A DNA stretch of 64,000 nucleotides from contig NZ_JAFHKM010000002.1 in assembly GCF_016937515.1 (NCBI RefSeq), positions 4,769,001-4,833,000 on the forward strand. Direction: 5' to 3'. Every line of letters starts with the position of its first letter. Within the stretch, counting starts at the first letter, position 1. The translations under genes were made by a program, and so were the position numbers. A model generated the notes under the pieces. It saw nothing but the letters and a program-made list of their open reading frames with translations. It made no database searches and was not told the origin of the DNA. Below are positions 43,976-51,740 of the stretch, piece by piece. The stretch is from Cohnella algarum (lineage in GTDB: Bacteria > Bacillota > Bacilli > Paenibacillales > Paenibacillaceae).

Positions 43976-45037
43976 TTAGGAAATCCGTTTTCCCGTTAAT
44001 TTGGATGCCGGCAGCATGCCGGCTTTGGCGACTCCGGTCATCCGGTCTCCGTCGACCGCAACTTCGAATCTCAGATTCAAGCGAATTGGTTTCGCGATTC
44101 GAAGAGACCAGACAAGCTTTTCGTCCTGAAACTCGGGGCTTATAAATTCGACCGTTTCGCCTCCTTGCGTTGCCTTGCCTCGAATCAACCCGCCGCTTGC
44201 CGAGATCGAGAGCTTGACCTGAAGCTTTCCGATCGGCGTAACGACGGTCGTGTCCCAATCCCCGTCGAAAGCGGACGGATGCCCGATTTTTCGACCCGGA
44301 ACGCCGTCCATCTCACTCGTCGATTCCGATGCGGTGTTCGAGGCGCCGTCATTCGAAAATTTCGAACTCCCGGGCGCCATTCCGGCATTTCGCCAAACGG
44401 TCCCTCTCCTTTCAAACTCGAACAACCGTTCGACCTCGCGCGCGATTCTGGGGCCTAGCTCGCGTTCCACCAGGTAAAGCCCGACATCGAGCCCGGAAGT
44501 GACGCCGCCGCCGGTAACCAGGTTGCCGTCATCCACGACGCGTGCCGGGACGGGGACCGCTCCGGCGGCTCCGAGCAAATCCATGCCCAGACGGTTCGTT
44601 ACCGCAGGCCTGCCTTCCAGCAATCCTCCCATGGCCAACACCAGGGAACCGCCGCATACCGTGGCGACGACGATGTCTTTTTGCCCCAGCGCCTGCCCAA
44701 CCAGCCTCGTCAAGTCCGTATTCGCGGCCCGACCCAGTATGGCCGGGATCGAATCGGGGCCGTCTCCTTCGACGTCGCCGGAAGCGCCTGGCACGAGAAG
44801 GATGCCTGCGCGTTCCGGGTTCAATGCGCCGGTCGCCTCGATTTTTAACCCGTTGATGCCGCTGGTCACGAGCCTCGGTCCTTCGGCGGTGACGAACTCC
44901 ACGCTGAACGCGTTTTCCGCATACATCGCGGCGGCGCAAAACACCTCGTAGGGCGCGATGGCATCCAGAAGATCAAAGCCGTCGAAAAGCGCGATCTGAA
45001 CCGTTACCGTATTTTTTGAAGCGTCAATCGGAATCAC
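43976..45037 (-). CDS. DJ-1/PfpI protein with a C-terminal beta-rich domain
   Basis: About 353 residues. DJ-1/PfpI domain about 10-225 (Glu31 in APYEVFC, Cys128 in VATVCGGSLVL), a Ser/Asn-rich linker, then about 100 residues of beta-rich sequence (DGDWDTTVVTPIGKLQVKLS, ending SKLTGKRIS). The start is uncertain: AAGGAG (45043-45038) directly abuts the GTG at 45037 and lies 9 bases before an in-frame ATT at 45028; a GTG at 45148 has no ribosome site. First gene of an operon with a secreted paralogue. Confidence 0.8.
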   Translation of the reverse strand: MIPIDASKNTVTVQIALFDGFDLLDAIAPYEVFCAAAMYAENAFSVEFVTAEGPRLVTSGINGLKIEATGALNPERAGILLVPGASGDVEGDGPDSIPAILGRAANTDLTRLVGQALGQKDIVVATVCGGSLVLAMGGLLEGRPAVTNRLGMDLLGAAGAVPVPARVVDDGNLVTGGGVTSGLDVGLYLVERELGPRIAREVERLFEFERRGTVWRNAGMAPGSSKFSNDGASNTASESTSEMDGVPGRKIGHPSAFDGDWDTTVVTPIGKLQVKLSISASGGLIRGKATQGGETVEFISPEFQDEKLVWSLRIAKPIRLNLRFEVAVDGDRMTGVAKAGMLPASKLTGKRIS

Positions 45038-45290
45038 TCCTTCAATTTTATTGACCGGGACGTTAATTGCGCTTTCGGGCGCTCCCGTCCGCGTTCGCGT
45101 TATAACCGTAACAAAGGAATATCTCGATTGAGGTCGGAAAAAAGGCACAATATCGTCAACAGTTCATCACAAAATGCGCGCTTATCATCCTTGCAGGCGC
45201 AGAACCCGGGAGTTGACGAGCCATTTCCTAACGGCGACAATGGGGGAAGACTTGGCATCGGGATTCGATGCGACAATAGGCGGTGCGCAC

Positions 45291-45980
45291 ATGTCGGAAA
45301 AAACGATTCTGATCGTCGAAGACGAACCGATTTTGCGGGAAGTCCTTAAAGATTATTTCGCCAGCGAAGGCTATGGAGCGCTGGAGACCGGAGACGGCAA
45401 CGAGGCGTTGGCGCTCTGCCGCGACCGTGCGGTCGATCTGATCATTCTCGATATCATGCTTCCCGGACTGGACGGCTGGTCCGTATGCCGGCGGATTCGC
45501 AAAACGTCGGACGTTCCGATCATCATGCTGACGGCCCGCGCGGACGAGGACGACACGCTGCTCGGCTTCGAGCTAGGCGCCGACGACTACGTGACGAAGC
45601 CGTACAGCCCGCCGGTGCTGCTGGCGAGAGCGAAGCGGCTGCTCGAGAGCCGGGCGCGCCTTCGGGCCCCATCCTATGCGGGCGACTCCTTGAGACTGCA
45701 AGGCGTGCATCTGCATTTTCCGTCCCGGACCGTGACGGTGGAGGGCGATCTGATCGGCCTGACCCATACGGAATTCGAAATTCTCGCGTATCTGATGCAA
45801 AACCACGGCATCGTCGTGACAAGGGAGCAGCTCATTCGGAAAATTTGGGGATACGAGTACGATGGGGACGACCGGACGATCAACACGCACATTCGCAATT
45901 TGCGAGCCAAGCTAGGGGAAAAATCGTCGCTAATCGCAACCGTCGTCCGTGCCGGATACAAGTTTGGGGGCGAACGATGA
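45291..45980 (+). CDS. OmpR-family response regulator
   Basis: 229 residues: receiver with acidic pair (IVEDEP) and Asp54 (DLIILDIMLPGLDG), Lys in DDYVTKPYSP, and a winged-helix C-terminal domain (LTHTEFEILAYLMQNHGIVV; RTINTHIRNLRAKLG). I start at the ATG at 45291 after AGGCGGT. It overlaps the sensor kinase start (ATGA) and is divergent from the DJ-1 operon, one candidate target; the sugar-binding protein downstream is another. Confidence 0.95.
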   Translation: MSEKTILIVEDEPILREVLKDYFASEGYGALETGDGNEALALCRDRAVDLIILDIMLPGLDGWSVCRRIRKTSDVPIIMLTARADEDDTLLGFELGADDYVTKPYSPPVLLARAKRLLESRARLRAPSYAGDSLRLQGVHLHFPSRTVTVEGDLIGLTHTEFEILAYLMQNHGIVVTREQLIRKIWGYEYDGDDRTINTHIRNLRAKLGEKSSLIATVVRAGYKFGGER

Positions 45981-47761
45981 GGGTCGGCATCGTCTGGAAG
46001 CTGTTCGGGCTGACGACCGCGCTTTGCTCTCTTATTCTAGCGGTTATATACGTCGGTCAAACGCTTTTTTTCAAAGAATACTACATCAACCGGAAAGTCG
46101 CCGACATCGAGGCGGAACTGCGGTCGTTCGCGGAGAAGTACGCGGTCGGCGACGAGGCCGACATCGCGAAGCTGGAGCGGAATCTCGATCTAAACCATGG
46201 CGTTTGGGCAACCGTGCTGGACGAGTATGGAAATCCGCGTCAAACGATGTACCTGGAGACGAAGCTGGCCGAAGAGCCGGACGGGCCGCCGTACCGGGTC
46301 CCGCTGGATGCCCTCGTTCCGGAGGACGGCGCGAACGCGGACATTTCGGCGCTTGCGCGGGGAACGTATATTATCATCCAGGGCATCAAGCGGACAGGTT
46401 TGTTTCTGCCGATCGCGCTCGAAGCGCCGGAACTGGGCGCAAGCTGGAAAGACGAACGGCTGGCGTCCCTTACCGATGAGTTGGTTGGGGAGTATAAACG
46501 GCGGTATGCCGAAGAAAAAGCCCCGCCGCCATTCGAGTTTACGGCATCCAAGGCGATCGTGGACAACGTTCGGATGCAGCTTCCGGAAGACGGATCCGAA
46601 TCGCCGGGCGACAATGAGCTTTTCCTGGACCGAATCGAAGAGTTCCGCGTCGATCTGCTGCTTGGCGAAGAAATGAAAGCCGACGCTCTGACAACGGACT
46701 TCGAGCAGAACGACGTCCGGTATCAATGGTTCGTTCGACCTTTGATGAACGACCGGGGTGAAGCTGCGTACCTGGTCGCGCTCGTTTCGCTGCAGCCGGT
46801 GGACGAAGCGGTGCGAATGGTAGAGGATTATTATGTCTATGTCGTCGCGTTCGCGACGGTACTCATCGTGCTTGTCTCCCTCTATCACGCCATTCGAATC
46901 GCCCGGCCGCTGCTCGCCATCAACCGGACGACGAAACGGCTGGCGGAGCTCGACTTTACAGCCGCGGTGCCGATTTCTTCGCGGGACGAGATCGGGGAGC
47001 TGTCCCTCAGCATCAACACGTTGTCTAGCAGCTTGCAAGCGCACATCGGCCAGTTGAAGGAGGACATCGAAAAGGAGAAACGGCTGGAAACGACGCGCAA
47101 GGAATTCATCTCCGGCGTATCCCACGAGCTGAAGACGCCGCTAAGCGTCATGAAGAGCTGCCTTTCGATCCTGAAGGACGGAGTAGCCGGCGAAAAGCGG
47201 GATTATTACTTTGCCGCTCTCGAGCGGGAAGTCGACAAGATGGACCTGCTCGTCGCGGACATGCTCGATCTGGCCAAGTACGAGTCGGGCACGTACCGGT
47301 TGAAAACGGAGCCGTTCCCGATCGAAAAGTCCGTCGAAGCCGTCTGCGAGCAGTTGGCTCTGAAGCTCGCCGAAAAGCGGCTGCGCCTGAAGGCGAGCCT
47401 GGAGCCCGCCGTCGTGGTGGCGAACCAGCGGCTCATCGAGCAGGTGGCGGTCAACTTTTTGAACAACGCCATCCAGTACACGCCCGAAGAGGAGCGAATC
47501 GACATCCTCGTCGCTCGCGAAGGAGAGCGCGTTCTCGTGCGCGTGGAAAACAAGGGAGCCCGCATTCCGGACGAACAACTGGATAAAGTGTGGGACCGCT
47601 TTTATCGGGGGGACTCGTCCCGCCGACGTTCCGAAGGCGGCAGCGGGCTCGGACTTGCCATCTCGAAGAACATTCTCGAGCTGCATGGCGTTCCTTACGG
47701 CGCGGGGAATACGGAAGACGGCGTCGCGTTTTATTTTTACCTGGACATGCATGCGGAATAA
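45977..47761 (+). CDS. Sensor histidine kinase (HAMP, HisKA)
   Basis: 594 residues. Membrane segments about 7-30 and 285-308 flank a large extracellular sensor of some 250 residues; HAMP about 308-360, HisKA with His383 (SGVSHELKTPLSVMKS), then HATPase (NFLNNAIQYTPEE, GSGLGLAISKNILE). ATGA overlap with its regulator. Followed by a terminator and a sugar-binding lipoprotein gene, which it may regulate. Confidence 0.95.
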   Translation: MRVGIVWKLFGLTTALCSLILAVIYVGQTLFFKEYYINRKVADIEAELRSFAEKYAVGDEADIAKLERNLDLNHGVWATVLDEYGNPRQTMYLETKLAEEPDGPPYRVPLDALVPEDGANADISALARGTYIIIQGIKRTGLFLPIALEAPELGASWKDERLASLTDELVGEYKRRYAEEKAPPPFEFTASKAIVDNVRMQLPEDGSESPGDNELFLDRIEEFRVDLLLGEEMKADALTTDFEQNDVRYQWFVRPLMNDRGEAAYLVALVSLQPVDEAVRMVEDYYVYVVAFATVLIVLVSLYHAIRIARPLLAINRTTKRLAELDFTAAVPISSRDEIGELSLSINTLSSSLQAHIGQLKEDIEKEKRLETTRKEFISGVSHELKTPLSVMKSCLSILKDGVAGEKRDYYFAALEREVDKMDLLVADMLDLAKYESGTYRLKTEPFPIEKSVEAVCEQLALKLAEKRLRLKASLEPAVVVANQRLIEQVAVNFLNNAIQYTPEEERIDILVAREGERVLVRVENKGARIPDEQLDKVWDRFYRGDSSRRRSEGGSGLGLAISKNILELHGVPYGAGNTEDGVAFYFYLDMHAE

Positions 47762-47776
47762 CGGCAGCGGAGAAGG

Positions 47777-47803
47777 CGCCCCCGGGAGGGGCGTTTTTTT
47801 TTC
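47777..47803 (+). terminator. Terminator of the OmpR-type two-component operon
   Basis: CGCCCC, loop CGGGA, GGGGCG, then eight or more T. Confidence 0.92.
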
Positions 47804-47905
47804 GAATCTTTATCCGATCTTGATCTCGTCTCCATTCCGTCTTGACGGCCGACGGCTACAATGATGACATCATCCAGTCCAAAAGGAGAAGGAGAATTTG
47901 CCGAG

Positions 47906-49306
47906 ATGAGAAAGATATTGCTTGCTTTAGCCTGCTGCCTGCTTGTCCTGAGCGCCGCCGCGTGCAGCGGGAACGGAAACGGGGGAGAAAGCCTGAAGCC
48001 GTCCGGTTCGACCAATGCGGCGAACGGGGAAACGAATGCGACGCCGAAACCGTCCGGCGCCGGATCCGGAAAAGCACCCATTGGACCGCCTGCGACGGAC
48101 GAAGAGAAAACGGTCGTTTTTTCCGCTTACGACTACAACGAAGTATACGAGGAAGCAAAGCGGAAGTATGAGGAGCTGCATCCGAACATTACGATCGAAG
48201 TGAACTATTTGCGCAAAGGGATGAACGACCTCGACGGCAAGCTGCTGGAGCAGTTCCGCATGACGACGGGGGCCGAGATGCTGGCGGGCCAAGGCCCGGA
48301 CCTGCTGGACATGACTTGGCTGCCGACAGATCAGTATGCGGGCAAAGGTCTGCTGCTGAACTTGAGCGAAGCGATCGCGGGCGATCCGACGTTCGACGCC
48401 GACCGGTATTTTACAAACATTCTCGACAATGTGAATCCGGACGGCAATCTGTACGCGATTCCTCTGTCGTTCATGCTGAACGGACTGATCGGCGACCGGC
48501 AGGCGATCGAGAAAGCCGGGGTCGCGTTCGACGACCAAAGCTGGAACTGGGCGCAATTCAGCGAGACGGGAAGCCGATTGGCGGAGGCCGGGGAGTACGA
48601 ATACGGCTATGTCTACAAGGCGCCGGAAAACCTGGTCTACGATCTGGTCAGCAGCAACTATCCGGCGCTGGTGGACGAAGCGAACCGGCAGGCGAATTTC
48701 GAAGGCGAGCTGTTTGTCGGGCTGCTCGACCAGATCCGCGACATGGAAACGAATAAGGCGCTGACGCTGGATGCGCGAAATTTCGAAAAATCGTACTTCA
48801 TCGATATGACCCTTTCTTCGGTCGAAGATTATTTCCGCGTCTTGAACGAATCCATCTACCAAAAGAATCCGAAGTTTTACGCGAACCCGAAAGCGGACGG
48901 CATGGCGCCGGGAGGATTTTTCTCCACTGCTCACAACGTGGCGATCAACGCGAACTCGTCCGTCAAGGCGGAAGCTTGGGACTTCCTGAAATTCCTGATG
49001 AACGAAAAAAAACAGGCCTACGGGTTTCCGATCAACAAGTCGGCCTACGAGGAACGGATCGACGAGCTGGTGGCGGCGGGGGAACTGGCTGACGCGGAGA
49101 CCGGCAAAACGTTTCCCGTGACGGAGGCCGACCGCGCGGCTCTGGACGAGCTGCTGGCCCGGGCGGTGCATTCGAAAGCCGACATTCCGCCCCAAATCGA
49201 ATCGACGCTGTTTAGCGAACTCCCCGCCTTTTTCAGCGGGCAGAAGTCGGCAGAAGCCGTGGCGAAGCTCATTCAGAACAAAGTGACGACTTATCTCAAT
49301 GAATAA
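47906..49306 (+). CDS. Sugar-binding lipoprotein of an ABC transporter
   Basis: 466 residues. Lipoprotein signal (LACCLLVLSAAACSGNGNGG), a Gly/Ser/Thr/Pro linker, then an SBP family 1 fold (GPDLLDMTWLPTDQYAGKGL; GNLYAIPLSFMLNGLIGDRQ). I start at the ATG at 47906; AAGGAGAAGGAG precedes it. It overlaps the next permease gene by 8 bases, but that permease is truncated, so this binding protein has lost its dedicated channel in this window. Confidence 0.93.
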   Translation: MRKILLALACCLLVLSAAACSGNGNGGESLKPSGSTNAANGETNATPKPSGAGSGKAPIGPPATDEEKTVVFSAYDYNEVYEEAKRKYEELHPNITIEVNYLRKGMNDLDGKLLEQFRMTTGAEMLAGQGPDLLDMTWLPTDQYAGKGLLLNLSEAIAGDPTFDADRYFTNILDNVNPDGNLYAIPLSFMLNGLIGDRQAIEKAGVAFDDQSWNWAQFSETGSRLAEAGEYEYGYVYKAPENLVYDLVSSNYPALVDEANRQANFEGELFVGLLDQIRDMETNKALTLDARNFEKSYFIDMTLSSVEDYFRVLNESIYQKNPKFYANPKADGMAPGGFFSTAHNVAINANSSVKAEAWDFLKFLMNEKKQAYGFPINKSAYEERIDELVAAGELADAETGKTFPVTEADRAALDELLARAVHSKADIPPQIESTLFSELPAFFSGQKSAEAVAKLIQNKVTTYLNE

Positions 49307-49722
49307 GCGATATTTCGACGTCTTCCGAACTCGCGGGGACGGCGTCGCGGCGCTGCTGTTTCTTGCGCCCAGCCTTGCCGGCTTCTCGGTTTTCTATGCG
49401 GTTCCGTTCGCGATGGGCTTGTACGAATCGTTCGTCGATCCGACGGGAGGCGGACGGTTCGTCGGGTTCGCCCATTATCGGGAGGTGCTGGACAGCGGCT
49501 CGTTTCGCCGGGCGGCGATCAACACGCTGCTTTTTGCCGGGCTCAGCGTTCCGTTACTGATCGCGGCGTCGCTTCTGATCGCTCTGCTGCTCGACTCGCG
49601 TCCGGCAATTCGCCGCTGGCTGCAAACCGCCTTCGTCCTGCCGCTTGTCGTGCCGGTCGCCTCCGTCGTCGCCGTCTGGCAAATCGTTTTCGATTGGAAC
49701 GGCGCGCTGAACGCCTTCAGAT
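49299..49722 (+). pseudogene. ABC transporter permease, 5' fragment cut by deletion
   Basis: About 141 residues of a MalF/UgpA-type permease (APSLAGFSVFYAVPFAMGLY; DSGSFRRAAINTLLFAGLSV) up to VVAVWQIVFDWNGALNAF. There the family match ends abruptly, before the EAA loop and the last membrane segments. The open frame then continues in unrelated, arginine-rich sequence because it is out of frame with the HlyD fragment behind it. The second permease normally found in such operons is also missing. Confidence 0.85.
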
Positions 49723-50082
49723 TCGGGGACGGGAACGGAAGCGGCGCTTGCGGAGGAGATTCGACTGCTGCGCATCGTCGTAAGGGACGAGGCATTGCGA
49801 GGCGGGGAGCGCGTTCGGTTGGAGCTGGCCGCCGGGGAAGAAGGCGACGCGCTGCTCGTTTCCAGCCGTGCGCTTCGATGGGATCGGGACGGCGCCTATG
49901 CGTTTGTCATTCGGGAGCGAACCAGTCCGCTGGGCAACGCTTACTACGCCGAGCGCGCAAATGTCGAACTATCCGGCGCGGACGATCGAACGGCTGCCGT
50001 CGTCTCCGGACTGTCGGAGTTCGACCGCATCGTCGTGGAGAGCGAGGAGCCGCTGGAGGACGGGACGCGAGTTCGGCTGTGA
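49723..50082 (+). pseudogene. HlyD/RND-type efflux adaptor, 3' fragment
   Basis: In a different frame from the permease fragment, about 118 codons match the C-terminus of periplasmic-adaptor (MacA/HlyD-like) proteins: LLRIVVRDEALRGGERVRLE, LLVSSRALRWDRDGAYAFVI, SGLSEFDRIVVESEEPLEDG, ending TRVRL before TGA. The lipoyl and hairpin parts are absent. The junction with the permease fragment lies near 49722, so one deletion removed the permease end, probably a second permease, and the adaptor start. Confidence 0.75.
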
Positions 50083-50280
50083 AGGATGCTTTGTTTCTTG
50101 TACACCGATTGGCGAGGCGTTCAATACCGGTACCAACACCTTGTATCCGGGCCGCGTGTCGGAGAGTGAAACGCACCAAATTACGGAGGATGCCGCTATT
50201 AAGATGAGTCCTCTTATATCGGCAGAGGTCAAACAAAAAGTCATCGAATCGGTTTCCATGCTTTTAAGGGGGGATCGAAC

Positions 50281-50427
50281 ATGATTATCGAATGCAAGCT
50301 TGCCAAATCGGGGCGTGTTAAAGCGACATGGTTCCCGGAACTCGCCACTCGGGGAAACGGCCGGGGAACTGAATTAACGGTCGCAAGAGACCGTTATTCG
50401 CGAAATATCGGGAAAGGCGACAAATAA
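50281..50427 (+). CDS. Doubtful small ORF, 48 residues
   Basis: ATG at 50281 follows AAGGGGGGATCGAAC and overlaps the TGA of an upstream open stretch (ATGA) ending KVIESVSMLLRGDRT; that stretch (about 50113-50284) also looks protein-like. The product starts MIIECKLAKSGRVK, then runs through the first hairpin repeat, so a truncated gene is likelier than an intact one. No family recognised. Confidence 0.3.
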   Translation: MIIECKLAKSGRVKATWFPELATRGNGRGTELTVARDRYSRNIGKGDK

Positions 50428-50449
50428 CGGCCTCGCGAGGCCGTTATTT
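50375..50449. repeat. Two related tandem hairpin repeats
   Basis: Unit 1: TAACGGTC (50375-50382), loop GCAAGA, GACCGTTA (50389-50396), then TTCG. Unit 2: a perfect 28-bp palindrome at 50422-50449 with arm AAATAACGGCCTCG, then CG. Both share AACGGYC arms and a TTATT-type tail. They may act as bidirectional terminators or belong to a dispersed intergenic repeat. Confidence 0.75.
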
Positions 50450-50517
50450 CGTTTGAACGGGTCCAAATACGGCCCGGGAGCTGAGTACGAATCATCTCTA
50501 AACCCTGGTGGACTTTC

Positions 50518-50610
50518 GTTAAACTAGTTTAACAAAACGGACCGATCAACACGAAAAATTAAAAAAAGTCTTCATCCTTTATAATCTTCGTTTTACAAAA
50601 CTAGTTTAAT
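50518..50610. promoter_or_regulatory. Twin LacI-type operators around the lacI promoter
   Basis: Site 1 is a perfect 16-bp palindrome GTTAAACTAGTTTAAC (50518-50533). Site 2 (about 50595-50610) has the same CTAG centre and AAACTAGTTTAA core. Centres are 77 bases apart. TATAAT at 50580-50585 lies between them, so site 2 covers the start region. The arrangement suits autorepression with DNA looping. Confidence 0.75.
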
Positions 50611-50638
50611 ATCCATATTGGGAAGCGGAGGAAAGAGT

Positions 50639-51679
50639 ATGCCTAATATGAACGATGTGGCAAAGGTGGCAGGCGTTTCTAAAAGCACGGTGTCGAACGT
50701 GTTCAGCGGCAAGCGAGCGATCAGCGAAGCCGTGCGAGAGCGCGTGCTGAATTCGGCCAGGGAGCTCAATTACCGGCCGAACTATTTCGCAAGAAGCATG
50801 GTCACGAAGGAAACGCGGATCATCGGGCTGGTGATGGACGGCCGGAAGGTGAAATTCAACCAGTACAATCTCTCGTTTTTTAACGGCGTATTGAAAGAGT
50901 GCAATCGGCAGGGCTATCGACTGCTGATCGACACGCTGCCCGACGAGTTCCGAAACCAGGTGACGCAGATGACCTCCGACCCGGCGGACGGGGAGATCAT
51001 TCTCGACCCGTCGACGTCGGACAAGCGCATTGAAGAGCGCGCGGCAAGCGGGCGGATCATGACGATCATCGGCAAGCCGCCGAAAAAATTCGAATCGAAC
51101 CTGTCCTATGTGAACAACGACAACGTCATGGCGGCAGAAGCGGCGACGGCCCATTTGCTCGAACTGGGACACCGCAATATTTTGCTCATCAATGCGGTCA
51201 AGCAGCACACTGTCAGCCAGGACCGCAGGGCCGGCTACGAGGCGGCTTTTCAGAAGCGCGGGCTTGCGCCGGACGAACGATTTTCCGTCTTTCGGGACGA
51301 AGCGGTCAGCTCGATCGAGTACGGTTACGAAACGGCTGTAAAATTCCTGCGGCGCTTTGCCCGGATTACGGCCGTCATCGCCGATACGGACCAGATCGCG
51401 TTGGGCGTGTACCGCGCATTGTCCGAACTGGGGTTGGCGGTCCCCCGCGACGTGTCGGTTATCGCCTTCAACAACGATACCGTCTATCCGAACGAGTTCA
51501 ATCCGCCCCTGACGTGCATCGAATTGAACGGCGAGACGCTCGGGCAGGAGGCGGCCAAGCTGCTGATCGAACAGCTGAAGGCCAAGGAAAAGCTCGTCAA
51601 GCAAGTGATCATCCAAAGCAAGCTCGTAGAGCGGGCCTCCTGCGGTCCGGTTCGGTCGATTTTCCCGTCGGATTCATGA
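50639..51679 (+). CDS. LacI-family transcriptional regulator
   Basis: 346 residues: LacI helix-turn-helix (NMNDVAKVAGVSKSTVSNVF, residues 3-22), hinge helix, and a periplasmic-binding-like sugar domain (TRIIGLVMDGRKVKFNQYNL; RITAVIADTDQIALGVYRAL). Start at 50639 after GCGGAGG. It precedes an Opp/Dpp-type transporter operon on the same strand and has twin operators in its own promoter, so it likely controls the whole cluster in response to a sugar. Confidence 0.93.
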   Translation: MPNMNDVAKVAGVSKSTVSNVFSGKRAISEAVRERVLNSARELNYRPNYFARSMVTKETRIIGLVMDGRKVKFNQYNLSFFNGVLKECNRQGYRLLIDTLPDEFRNQVTQMTSDPADGEIILDPSTSDKRIEERAASGRIMTIIGKPPKKFESNLSYVNNDNVMAAEAATAHLLELGHRNILLINAVKQHTVSQDRRAGYEAAFQKRGLAPDERFSVFRDEAVSSIEYGYETAVKFLRRFARITAVIADTDQIALGVYRALSELGLAVPRDVSVIAFNNDTVYPNEFNPPLTCIELNGETLGQEAAKLLIEQLKAKEKLVKQVIIQSKLVERASCGPVRSIFPSDS

Positions 51680-51740
51680 AACGAAGCGAGCCGACGTGAA
51701 AATAGAAGTGTTTTCATTAAAAGAGCGGAGGGAGATTTCT

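Noticed and set aside
49723..50207. C-terminal part of the open frame starting at 49299, read as a novel permease domain
   Set aside because: It is arginine-rich out-of-frame translation of the HlyD-adaptor fragment, which is clearly recognisable in the other frame.
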